From Acidaminococcus fermentans (GTDB lineage: Bacteria; Bacillota_C; Negativicutes; Acidaminococcales; Acidaminococcaceae), in the NCBI GenBank assembly GCA_004555735.1, contig SFHH01000009.1, positions 1 through 42,734 on the forward strand: 42,734 nt of DNA. Reading direction: 5' to 3'. Numbering within the stretch: the first letter of the stretch is position 1; every line of letters begins with the position of its first letter. Shown here piece by piece: positions 7,607 to 14,990 of the stretch. Position numbers and translations under genes: made by a program. Below the pieces are notes generated by a model. The model was not told where the DNA came from and ran no database searches. It was given only the letters and a program-made list of their open reading frames with translations.

Positions 7607-7658
7607 GATTTTATAAAACCAGAATCGAAATCAACCTGAGATGGCATTTCGTCCAAAG

Positions 7659-7688
7659 ATTTTACACATTCAAAAAATTTGCCTGCAA
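7659..7688 (-). promoter_or_regulatory. Candidate promoter of the 7,485 to 6,341 operon
   Basis: A TAAAAT -10 (7659-7664) lies 18 nt from a weak TTGCAG -35 (7683-7688). The 8-bp palindrome AAATTTGCctGCAAATTT (7675-7692) overlaps the -35 and could be an operator. Confidence 0.35.
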
Positions 7689-7706
7689 ATTTAACATTGG
7701 ACTCCA

Positions 7707-7723
7707 GACTTCAGACTCCAGAC
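7707..7723 (-). repeat. 17-bp inverted repeat, right arm
   Basis: Exact inverse of 7547-7563. An extra partial copy (ACTCCAGACT) precedes it, suggesting a short repeat family. Confidence 0.8.
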
Positions 7724-7751
7724 TTGAGCCGCTATGCGGCTCTACAGCTAA

Positions 7752-7787
7752 GGGGGTGTTGCACGGAACGTGCGACACCCCCTTTTT
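7752..7787 (-). terminator. Stem-loop ending the LPS operon
   Basis: GGGGGTGTtGCACG / CGTGCgACACCCCC with a GAA loop, directly after the stop of the last Lpt gene. The clearer T-run is on the plus side, so it may be only a moderate terminator on the minus strand, or may act in both directions. Confidence 0.65.
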
Positions 7788-8877
7788 ATACATTATCCTT
7801 TTTATAGATCATCCAGCACCCGAAGGCTCCGCAGAGGAGGTTAGGGGTGGCGGCGGCCAAAAGGGGCGGTATCACGCCGCCCTGGCCCAGGCCGGTCATG
7901 AAGGTCATGATAGAGTAGTAGATGAAGATGATGATCACGGAGAAGCCCAGACCCATGGACGCTCCCGTCCGCTGGGACTGTACCCCCAGGGGCACCCCGA
8001 TCAGAGCAAAGAAGAAGCTAGCCAGGGGCACGGTGAAGCGCCGGTAGATTTCCATCTCATACTTGCTGGTGGGCATGTACTGCCGCTTCAGGATATCGAT
8101 GTACATCTTCAGTTCCCCGATGGTCATCTGGTCCGGATCTTTCTGGTCCAAGGTAATGGCCTTGGGCGTCTCGCTGATGGGCAGCACTTGCTTGTCGAAG
8201 GTCATGGTGCGAGCCACTCCATCCTTCCCGGTGAGGTCGGTGATGGTGCCCCCTTCCATGATCCAGGTCCCCTGGGTCCATTTGGCCTGGGGCGTCCGCT
8301 GGATCCGGGCTACCTTCCCGTTGTCCCAGTCCTCGATGGTGATGTCCTTCATCATACCCTGCTTTTCATCGAAAGTCCGGGCATAGGTGAGCCGGACCAG
8401 CTGTCCCTTGGACACCTGTTTGATCAGTACATGGTTCTGGGTCCGAGGTTTGGTATCCCGTTTGATTTCCACTTTGATGATCCGTTCGTATTCCGTCTTG
8501 GCGGGAGGCACCACCTTTTCCGCCCACACCACGGAGAACAGGCTCACCACGAAGCCGGCAGCCAGGATGGGAGCGGCAATCCGGCGGAAGCTGAGACCCC
8601 CGCTGCGCATGGCGGTGATCTCGCTGTTGCTGGAAAGCTGGCCCATGGTCAGAAGGGCCGCCAGCAGCATGGACATAGGGAAGGTATAGTTGATCACTTC
8701 TGGCATCAGGCACAGGAACAGGCGGATCAGGGAAGAATAGGAGGCCCCGTACTGGGTGATGTACTGGGTCACCCGGAACAGGAAGGAGCTAGCCACGAAG
8801 ATGGTGGAAAAGGCAGCCACCCCGAACAGGAAGGGCTGCATCATCTGTTTTAAAATATACTTATCTAAGATCGACAT
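7786..8877 (-). CDS. lptG: LPS export permease, LptF/LptG family
   Basis: 363 residues from the ATG at 8877 (TGAGG six nt upstream). A GTG at 8889 overlapping lptB is the alternative start. It has N-terminal membrane segments to about 120, a periplasmic beta domain (about 125-265), then three more segments with FFFALIGVPLGVQSQRTG, the LptF/G hallmark near segment four. It forms the inner-membrane part of the LptBFG exporter that pulls LPS from the membrane using LptB ATPase. It is last in the operon, right after lptB. Only one permease gene is present, while enterobacteria use an LptF/LptG pair. A partner may lie elsewhere, or this one may form a homodimer. Calling it G rather than F is uncertain. 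Confidence 0.92.
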   Translation of the reverse strand: MSILDKYILKQMMQPFLFGVAAFSTIFVASSFLFRVTQYITQYGASYSSLIRLFLCLMPEVINYTFPMSMLLAALLTMGQLSSNSEITAMRSGGLSFRRIAAPILAAGFVVSLFSVVWAEKVVPPAKTEYERIIKVEIKRDTKPRTQNHVLIKQVSKGQLVRLTYARTFDEKQGMMKDITIEDWDNGKVARIQRTPQAKWTQGTWIMEGGTITDLTGKDGVARTMTFDKQVLPISETPKAITLDQKDPDQMTIGELKMYIDILKRQYMPTSKYEMEIYRRFTVPLASFFFALIGVPLGVQSQRTGASMGLGFSVIIIFIYYSIMTFMTGLGQGGVIPPLLAAATPNLLCGAFGCWMIYKKDNV

Positions 8878-8885
8878 GGACAGCC

Positions 8886-9605
8886 TCACATTCTGAAATT
8901 CTTACCCAGGTAGAATTCCCTGGCCACCGGATCATCTGCTACCTGCTGGCTGGTGCCTTCCACCAGGATCTTTCCCACGCTGAGGATATAGGCCCGGTCT
9001 ACGATGCTGAGGGTTTCCCGGACGTTGTGGTCGGTGATCAGCACCCCTATGCCCCGTTTGGCCAGATGGGCCACCATCACTTGGATGTCAGCCACGGCAA
9101 TGGGGTCGATGCCGGCAAAGGGCTCGTCCAGCAGGATGAAGCCGGGATCCGTGGCCAGGGCCCGGGCAATCTCCACCCGGCGCCGTTCGCCTCCAGAAAG
9201 GGCACTGCCCTTGCTTTTGCGGATGTGGTCGATGTGGAATTCCTGGATCAGATCTTCCATTTTCTGTTGCCGGACGCTTTTATCCGGTTCGATTTCCTCC
9301 AGGATGGCCATGATATTCTCTTCCACCGTGAGTTTCCGGAAAATAGAGGCTTCCTGGGGTAGATAACCGATGCCTTTGAGCGCCCGTTTGTACATAGGAA
9401 GATCCGTGACATCCTCGTCATCCAGGTATACATGGCCGGTATCCGGATGTTCCAGGCCCACGATCATGTAGAAGGAGGTGGTCTTCCCTGCCCCGTTGGG
9501 TCCCAAGAGCCCAACGATGGTTCCCTGTTCTACTTCCAGGCTGACTTCGTTGACCACCCGCCGCCCGGCATATTCTTTTACCAGTTTTTCCGCACGTATC
9601 TTCAC
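8886..9605 (-). CDS. lptB: LPS export ABC ATPase LptB
   Basis: 239 residues, the usual LptB length. Walker A is GPNGAGKTT (about 34-42), followed by a Q-loop region near PQEASIF and the signature LSGGERRRVEIARAL. Walker B is FILLDEPFAGIDP and the switch His is in ITDHNVRET. It is the cytoplasmic ATPase that powers LPS transport through LptF/G, LptC and LptA. The C-terminal EFYLGKNFRM matches LptB rather than the related branched amino-acid ATPases. It follows lptA by 12 nt and abuts lptG, so the full inner-membrane export machine is encoded together. Confidence 0.97.
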   Translation of the reverse strand: MKIRAEKLVKEYAGRRVVNEVSLEVEQGTIVGLLGPNGAGKTTSFYMIVGLEHPDTGHVYLDDEDVTDLPMYKRALKGIGYLPQEASIFRKLTVEENIMAILEEIEPDKSVRQQKMEDLIQEFHIDHIRKSKGSALSGGERRRVEIARALATDPGFILLDEPFAGIDPIAVADIQVMVAHLAKRGIGVLITDHNVRETLSIVDRAYILSVGKILVEGTSQQVADDPVAREFYLGKNFRM

Positions 9606-9617
9606 TCTTGACTCCCT

Positions 9618-10469
9618 TTATCCAATTTCGGTCTGGCCGATGGTCAGAGGCTGACCGGGCCAGCTGTAGAACTTATAGATGAACTCCGGCACATTGGCCA
9701 GGCCTGCCAGGCTGAACACCGGTACCAGTTCTGGTCCCGCATCCTGAGGCTGGCTGCTCTGGGGTACCACCACCATCTTCACATTGCCTTCGCCCATAGC
9801 TACTTTGCCTCCAGCCCCAGTGATGGTCAAAGTATCCCCGCTGACGGTATCGTCATTTTGGGTAGCGGTGGCATGGCCGATGAGCCGGATGGTCCCATCC
9901 GCTTCTTTGGTGTTGTAGATGGCCCGGTCCGCCCGAGCGGTCAGGTTCCGGGGCGGGCTGATCAGCCGCACGTTCCCGTCGGCGTTGGCAATGCCAGTAG
10001 CCATGTTGTACTTCATGTTGGCAGAGTCCAGGCTGGATCCATCATCCATGGTGAGCTGGGCCCAAGAACCGATGGTCTCGGCGAACTGGGCATCGGAATC
10101 GTAATCCACCTGGGCGGCCCGGAGGGTCTTGTCCTCTTTCCGGAGTACGGCGTTGCCGATGGCGGAAAGGAATTTTCCCTGCTTCTTGATGATCAGTTCC
10201 GAACTGGTCAGATGGGCATCCTTCTGGTCGGCCACCACGGACCCAGTGAGCTTTCCCTCTCCGGTCTTGGTATTGTAATCGGCTTCCTCGGCACTGGCGG
10301 TGCCGTCGTCGTGACGGATCTTCACATTGCCCACTGCAGCAGCCTGTCCTGTCTTGAAATCATATTCTACCTGGTCCCCGGTGATGGAGGACGCCGCCCA
10401 GCAGGCGGAGGTAACGGACAGAAGGCCTGCCAGGAGACCCAGCATTGCCATCTTCTTTATTTTCAGCAT
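9618..10469 (-). CDS. lptA: LptA/OstA-like periplasmic LPS bridge protein
   Basis: 283 residues. Signal peptide 1-26 (ACWAA). Repeated OstA-type strands follow: ITGDQVEYDFKTGQAAAVGN near 29-48, then AEEADYNTKTGEGKLTGSV, TLRAAQVDYDS and LTARADRAIYNTKEADGT. These form the beta-jellyroll groove that carries LPS across the periplasm. It is about 100 residues longer than the enterobacterial protein, so it may have more repeats and span a wider gap. The final ~50 residues are Pro-rich with hydrophobic patches, unlike classical LptA. The start overlaps the lptC stop by one base (TAATG). Confidence 0.88.
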   Translation of the reverse strand: MLKIKKMAMLGLLAGLLSVTSACWAASSITGDQVEYDFKTGQAAAVGNVKIRHDDGTASAEEADYNTKTGEGKLTGSVVADQKDAHLTSSELIIKKQGKFLSAIGNAVLRKEDKTLRAAQVDYDSDAQFAETIGSWAQLTMDDGSSLDSANMKYNMATGIANADGNVRLISPPRNLTARADRAIYNTKEADGTIRLIGHATATQNDDTVSGDTLTITGAGGKVAMGEGNVKMVVVPQSSQPQDAGPELVPVFSLAGLANVPEFIYKFYSWPGQPLTIGQTEIG

Positions 10470-11017
10470 TAGAATTCTCCCTTCTGTACGTGTGCATCCT
10501 TTTCCAGCTTGGCATGATCCAAGGCCACATTGAAGGAGGCCTTCTGGGCCGTGGCGGTGGTATCGTCCTTTTTCAGCCGGACGTTCCCTTCTCCCACCAC
10601 GGTCTGGTCTTTGTTGATCCAGGTGAATTTGTCAGCCACCGCATCGCCTCCGTCTGAAGTGGTGCCATGGGGATTCTTGGTCAGGACCACGTCCTTGGAA
10701 TCCATGTGGACTTCGCCTTCATCGGCGGTAACGGTCATGCTCCGGCCGTCATCCTGGTAGAACGTCCCTTTGATGCCCTTCATATGACTGATCTGGGTTT
10801 TCTTGTCGTAGAGCATGGACTGGACTGTCAGTTCCCAGACTTTTTTCCCGTTTTTCGTTTCCTGAATGGTGGAGCCGTTGACTTCCTGGAGCACGTCCTT
10901 GCCGTTGTCCTTGACGACACCCGTGGTAGGCTTGCTGCTCAGGAGCCAGGCAATGACGCCTCCCATCAGGAGCACAGCGGCTGCTATCACCAGCAGCGTA
11001 CGTTTTTCTGCATGCAT
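10469..11017 (-). CDS. lptC: LptC-like membrane-anchored LPS carrier
   Basis: 182 residues. A single N-terminal membrane anchor (about 8-28, LLVIAAAVLLMGGVIAWLL) is followed by a periplasmic OstA-like beta domain with KKVWELTVQSMLYDKKTQIS and MTVTADEGEVHMDSKDVVLT. LptC passes LPS from the LptBFG complex to LptA. Size and membrane layout match the family. It sits between the acyltransferase and lptA in the operon, as expected. Confidence 0.9.
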   Translation of the reverse strand: MHAEKRTLLVIAAAVLLMGGVIAWLLSSKPTTGVVKDNGKDVLQEVNGSTIQETKNGKKVWELTVQSMLYDKKTQISHMKGIKGTFYQDDGRSMTVTADEGEVHMDSKDVVLTKNPHGTTSDGGDAVADKFTWINKDQTVVGEGNVRLKKDDTTATAQKASFNVALDHAKLEKDAHVQKGEF

Positions 11018-11032
11018 GAAGGCATCCTTTCT

Positions 11033-11902
11033 TTACCCGTTCCAGGGAGTGTTCCAGCGGTGTTGGAACCAGATCCAGTTGTCCGGATACTGGCGGATGA
11101 TCTTTTCCACTTCCTGGGTCATTCTCAGGGTAATCCGATAATCATCTTTTTCTCGGTTCCCCGTATCTTCATAATAGATTGGCTCTTTCACAAACACCTG
11201 GTGGCCATAGCCGCTGGGCCTGCGCACCATGAAGATGGGAACCACCGGAGCTTTGAACTTCCGGGCGAAATAGGCAGGGCCTTCTGGAGTGGAGGCCATC
11301 TTTCCGAAGAAAGGAACGAAGATCCCATTGTATCCTCCGTCCTGATCGGCAATGAGGCCCAGCATCCGGCCCTTTTTCATGGCCCGTGCACAGCCCAGGA
11401 TTTCATTGGTCCCCCGGGCAAAGATTTCCTGCCCCACGCCTCGGCGGAGTTCATTGAGGAAATCGCTGTAGACCGGATTGGGCTGGGGCTTTTCCACCGC
11501 ACTGAGGGGAAAGCCGTTGAGGGCCAGGGCCGCTCCCAGCCATTCCCAGTTGTCCATATGGCAGGCCAGCATCACGACCCCACGCTTCTTGGCCAGGGCT
11601 TCCCAGAGGATATCCGGCCGGTCGAAGCTCACCAGGCCCCGGATGTTGTCCTTGTTCAAAGTGGGCATATAGAGGATCTCCATAGCCGTCATCCCCAGGT
11701 TCAGGAACAGGCGGTGGATGATGTCCCGGGCATCCCGGGCTGTGACACCCATCCGTTCCTGGATGGTCTCTTCCGCCCGGATCCGTTGTTTCTTGGCGAT
11801 ATGCCAGTATAGTTTACCACAATTCCGTCCCAGCCGCACTACGAATTTGTAGGGGAGCAGGGACAGGAAACGGCTCATCCCTTTTAAAAATCCATACAGC
11901 AT
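11033..11902 (-). CDS. lpxL: Kdo-dependent lipid A acyltransferase, LpxL/HtrB family
   Basis: 289 residues. The catalytic HX4E motif is in LACHMDNWEWLG (about residues 118-128). Other family blocks are LFLNLGMTAMEI, LIADQDGGYNGIFVPFFGK and APVVPIFMVRRPSGYG. The N-terminal ~20 residues are amphipathic and suit membrane attachment. It adds a secondary acyl chain to lipid A at the inner-membrane face. Whether it makes the laurate (LpxL) or myristate (LpxM) addition cannot be told. It is the only late acyltransferase seen here. Its start overlaps the kdsC stop (TAATG). Confidence 0.88.
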   Translation of the reverse strand: MLYGFLKGMSRFLSLLPYKFVVRLGRNCGKLYWHIAKKQRIRAEETIQERMGVTARDARDIIHRLFLNLGMTAMEILYMPTLNKDNIRGLVSFDRPDILWEALAKKRGVVMLACHMDNWEWLGAALALNGFPLSAVEKPQPNPVYSDFLNELRRGVGQEIFARGTNEILGCARAMKKGRMLGLIADQDGGYNGIFVPFFGKMASTPEGPAYFARKFKAPVVPIFMVRRPSGYGHQVFVKEPIYYEDTGNREKDDYRITLRMTQEVEKIIRQYPDNWIWFQHRWNTPWNG

Positions 11903-12444
11903 TACTGTCTGTCTCCCTGTCCCTGGACTTCATAGCTCCGGACGATCCCGTCCCACAGCCCTTTGGCCTTGAGGATCCGTTCGATCACATCCCGGACTGC
12001 GCCGTGGCCTCCCTTGCAGGAAGAAACCAGCATGGCCCGTTCCCGGACTTCCGGAGACGCATCAGCCGGAGCCAAGGTCACAGCTGCCCGGGAAAAAGCC
12101 GGCAGATCATTGAGATCATCTCCCATGAAAGCCGTTTCTTCCAGAGGGATATCCAGTTCTCCGGAAGCCTGTTCCAGCACTTTCCCTTTATAGATCACGT
12201 TTTCATAGACGGAGCTGATACCCAGTTCCATGGCCCGGTGGAGGACGATTTCACTATGGCGGCCGGTGATAAGGGCCACCTGGATGCCATGACGCAGGGC
12301 CAGGCTGATTCCCATGCCGTCCCGGGCGTCGAAATGCTTGGACAGTTCACCTTCCTGTCCGATAATGATGCTGCCATCCGTCATGACCCCATCCACATCC
12401 AGGGCCAGGAGGCGGATCTTGGCCAATTGTTCTTCTGTAATCAT
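11902..12444 (-). CDS. kdsC: Kdo-8-phosphate phosphatase KdsC
   Basis: 180 residues, a cap-less HAD phosphatase. The nucleophile motif is LALDVDGVMTDGSI (about 12-25). The second motif is ALITGRHSE, and the third is FMGDDLNDLPAFSRA with the metal-binding aspartates. It removes phosphate from Kdo-8-phosphate to give Kdo for LPS. It lies directly downstream of kdsD with the start codon adjacent to its stop, so the whole Kdo pathway is contiguous here. Confidence 0.95.
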   Translation of the reverse strand: MITEEQLAKIRLLALDVDGVMTDGSIIIGQEGELSKHFDARDGMGISLALRHGIQVALITGRHSEIVLHRAMELGISSVYENVIYKGKVLEQASGELDIPLEETAFMGDDLNDLPAFSRAAVTLAPADASPEVRERAMLVSSCKGGHGAVRDVIERILKAKGLWDGIVRSYEVQGQGDRQ

Positions 12445-13410
12445 TTATACCACTCCCTGGTGTACCAGATCGGTAATATGCAGCAGGCCGACCACTTTGT
12501 TGTCCTGATCCACTACGGGCAAGACAGTGATGGGCCGGGGTTTATTGGATTCCATGAGATGCAGGGCTTCGGCGGCCAGTTTGTGATCCAAGATGGTCTT
12601 GGGATGTTTCGTCATCATTTCAGAGACCGGCCGGTTCAGGCAGTCCAAATCCTTAGCGATGCCCCGGCGGATGTCCCCATCGGTCAAAAGTCCCTGGAGA
12701 TGCTGATCATCATCCACCACAGAAACCGCCCCCACCCCTTTGTCGGTAATGATGAACAAGGCGTCCTTCACGCTGATATCCGCATGGACCACCGGGTTCT
12801 CGGCTCCCTTGTGCATCACATCATCCACCGTAAGCAGCAGCTTCCGCCCCAGACTGCCTCCGGGATGGAAAATGGCAAATTCTTCCGGGGTGAATTTCCG
12901 GGCGCTGAGGAGTTCCATGGCCAGGGCATCCCCGAAAGCCAGGGCTGCCGTGGTGCTGCTGGTAGGAGCCAAGCCCAGGGGGCAGGCTTCCCGTTCAATT
13001 CCCACATTGAGGACGATATCCGCATTTTTCGCCAAAGTGGATTCCGGATTCCCCACCATGGCGATGACTTTGGCACCGATTCGCCGGATAGAAGGCAGGA
13101 TGTTCAGGACTTCTCCGGTTTCGCCGCTGTTGGAAAGGGCCAGGACCACATCCTGTTCCGTGACCATGCCCAGATCCCCGTGGATGCCTTCCGCCGGATG
13201 GAGGAAGAAAGCAGGCGTCCCGGTGCTGGCCAGGGTGGCAGCGATTTTCCGAGCGATGATCCCGGATTTCCCCATGCCGGTGACGATGATCCGCCCTTTG
13301 CAGTGGAGGATCATTTCCAGGGCGGCGCCAAAATGATCATCCACCCGGGGCAGCAGCTCCAGGATGGAGTCCGCTTCAATCTGCAGTGCTTCTTTGGCTT
13401 TTTCAAACAT
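12445..13410 (-). CDS. kdsD: Arabinose-5-phosphate isomerase KdsD
   Basis: 321 residues. An SIS sugar isomerase domain (about 30-170) includes VTGMGKSGIIARKIAATLAS and ALSNSGETGEV. Two CBS domains follow (about 205-260 and 268-321). It converts ribulose-5-phosphate to arabinose-5-phosphate, the first step to Kdo. The SIS plus CBS pair layout is that of KdsD/KpsF/GutQ, and the operon context (kdsA, kdsB, kdsC) points to KdsD. It starts 5 nt after kdsA ends. Confidence 0.95.
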   Translation of the reverse strand: MFEKAKEALQIEADSILELLPRVDDHFGAALEMILHCKGRIIVTGMGKSGIIARKIAATLASTGTPAFFLHPAEGIHGDLGMVTEQDVVLALSNSGETGEVLNILPSIRRIGAKVIAMVGNPESTLAKNADIVLNVGIEREACPLGLAPTSSTTAALAFGDALAMELLSARKFTPEEFAIFHPGGSLGRKLLLTVDDVMHKGAENPVVHADISVKDALFIITDKGVGAVSVVDDDQHLQGLLTDGDIRRGIAKDLDCLNRPVSEMMTKHPKTILDHKLAAEALHLMESNKPRPITVLPVVDQDNKVVGLLHITDLVHQGVV

Positions 13411-13415
13411 ACCGG

Positions 13416-14240
13416 TTACGCCTCCCTGCGGCCGATGGCATCAATGGCCTTGGCATCGGCCAGGACTTGTTCCAGGTTATCCAGAGCGATCATGTTGGGC
13501 CCGTCAGAAAGAGCTTCTGCCGGATTGTCATGGGTCTCGATAAAAAGACCATCCACCCCTACCGCTGCCGCAGCCCGGGCCATATGGGGAGCGAATTTGC
13601 TCTGGCCGCCGGAGCTGGTGCCCTGGCCGCCAGGAATCTGGACGCTGTGGGTCACATCCATGATCACGGGAAATCCCATTTCCCGCATAATGGGCAGGCT
13701 CCGCATATCCGTCACCAGGGTATTATAGCCGAAGCTGACCCCTCGTTCGGTGAGCATCAGGTTCCGGCAGCCGGATCCCACGATCTTATGCACTACGTTC
13801 TTCATGTCCCAGGGAGCCAGGAACTGGCCTTTTTTCACGTTGACCACTTTCCCGGTCCGGGCCGCTTCCACCAGCAGATCCGTCTGCCGGCACAGGAAGG
13901 CTGGGATCTGGATGATGTCCAAGACTTCTGCGGCTTTTTCCACCTGGCAGGTTTCATGGACATCACTGATCACTGGCACTCCCAGGTCTTTCTTGATCTG
14001 GGCCAGGATCTGGAGCCCTTCTTCCAGGCCCGGTCCCCGGAAAGAATCCAAGGAAGAACGGTTGGCTTTGTCGTAGGAGGCTTTGAACACATAGGGCAGG
14101 CCCAATTTCTCACAGATGGCCTTGGCCCGTTTCCCGATGGCCAGGCTCCGTTCATAGCCTTCCAATACGCAGGGACCTGCCATGATGAGAAGAGGATGGC
14201 CCTGTCCCACCTGGTAGGGTCCGATCTTGACGATTTCCAT
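13416..14240 (-). CDS. kdsA: Kdo-8-phosphate synthase KdsA
   Basis: 274 residues, typical of KdsA. Conserved blocks in order: MAGPCVLE, YVFKASYDKANRSS, VISDVHE, IQIPAFLCRQTDLL, KKGQFLAPWDM, VMDVTHSVQIPGG and FIETHDNP. It condenses phosphoenolpyruvate with arabinose-5-phosphate. The CVLEG at the metal position with a Cys could mark a metal-dependent type, but this was not tested. It lies 3 nt from kdsB. Confidence 0.97.
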   Translation of the reverse strand: MEIVKIGPYQVGQGHPLLIMAGPCVLEGYERSLAIGKRAKAICEKLGLPYVFKASYDKANRSSLDSFRGPGLEEGLQILAQIKKDLGVPVISDVHETCQVEKAAEVLDIIQIPAFLCRQTDLLVEAARTGKVVNVKKGQFLAPWDMKNVVHKIVGSGCRNLMLTERGVSFGYNTLVTDMRSLPIMREMGFPVIMDVTHSVQIPGGQGTSSGGQSKFAPHMARAAAAVGVDGLFIETHDNPAEALSDGPNMIALDNLEQVLADAKAIDAIGRREA

Positions 14241-14243
14241 GGG

Positions 14244-14990
14244 TTACTCCTTTCCTTCCCCGTCCAGTTTGGCAAAAATCTCATTGGCCCGGTCCAAATC
14301 GGCCTGGGTATCGATACCCACACCCTGGAAATCCGTAGCCAGGACTTTGATCTTGACGCCGTTCTCCAAGGCCCGGAGCTGCTCCAATCCTTCTACCCGT
14401 TCCAGTGGAGTGGGCAGGAGCGCTGCAAATTTCAGTAAGAAATCCCGGCGGTAAGCGTAGATGCCGATATGCTTCCACACCTTCACCTCCGGCTCTTCGT
14501 TCCGGGGATAGGGGATCAGGCTCCGGGAAAAATACAGGGCATAGCCATTCTGGTCCGTGACCACTTTCACGGCATTGGGGTTCTGGTAATCTGCCGGGTC
14601 CATCTCGGTCTTGCAGGTAGCCATTTCCAAGTCGGGATTCTCCCCAAAAGCCTGGGCCAGGTCGTCGATGACCTGGGGTGGGATCATCGGTTCGTCCCCC
14701 TGGACGTTGACGATCACATCCACGTCTTCGAAATTCAGGGCCACTTCCGCCAGCCGGTCCGTACCGCTGGGGTGGTCCGCTGAAGTCATGACAGCCCGGC
14801 CGCCGAAGGCGTTGACACAATCCAGGATCCGCTGGTCGTCAGTGGCCACCAGCACTTCATCAGGGATCCGGGCCAAAGCGGCCCGTTCATAGACCCGCTG
14901 GATCACGGGTTTGCCATGGATCAGGGCCAGAGGTTTCCCTGGCAGGCGAGTGGAACCGTAACGGGCTGGAATCACACACAATACTTTCAT
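14244..14990 (-). CDS. kdsB: CMP-Kdo synthetase KdsB
   Basis: 248 residues. Nucleotidyltransferase fold with IPARYGSTRLPGKPL at the N-terminus, VATDDQRI, VNVQGDEPMIPP and KHIGIYAYRRDFLL. It activates Kdo with CTP so that WaaA can use it. Length and motifs are standard. The start overlaps the stop of the waaA-lpxK fusion (ATGA), so translation is probably coupled. Confidence 0.97.
   Translation of the reverse strand: MKVLCVIPARYGSTRLPGKPLALIHGKPVIQRVYERAALARIPDEVLVATDDQRILDCVNAFGGRAVMTSADHPSGTDRLAEVALNFEDVDVIVNVQGDEPMIPPQVIDDLAQAFGENPDLEMATCKTEMDPADYQNPNAVKVVTDQNGYALYFSRSLIPYPRNEEPEVKVWKHIGIYAYRRDFLLKFAALLPTPLERVEGLEQLRALENGVKIKVLATDFQGVGIDTQADLDRANEIFAKLDGEGKE

Noticed and set aside
7486..7656. 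N-terminal extension of the short protein at 7,078-7,485
   Set aside because: It translates a repeat-rich spacer with hairpins; the ATG at 7485 has a ribosome site.
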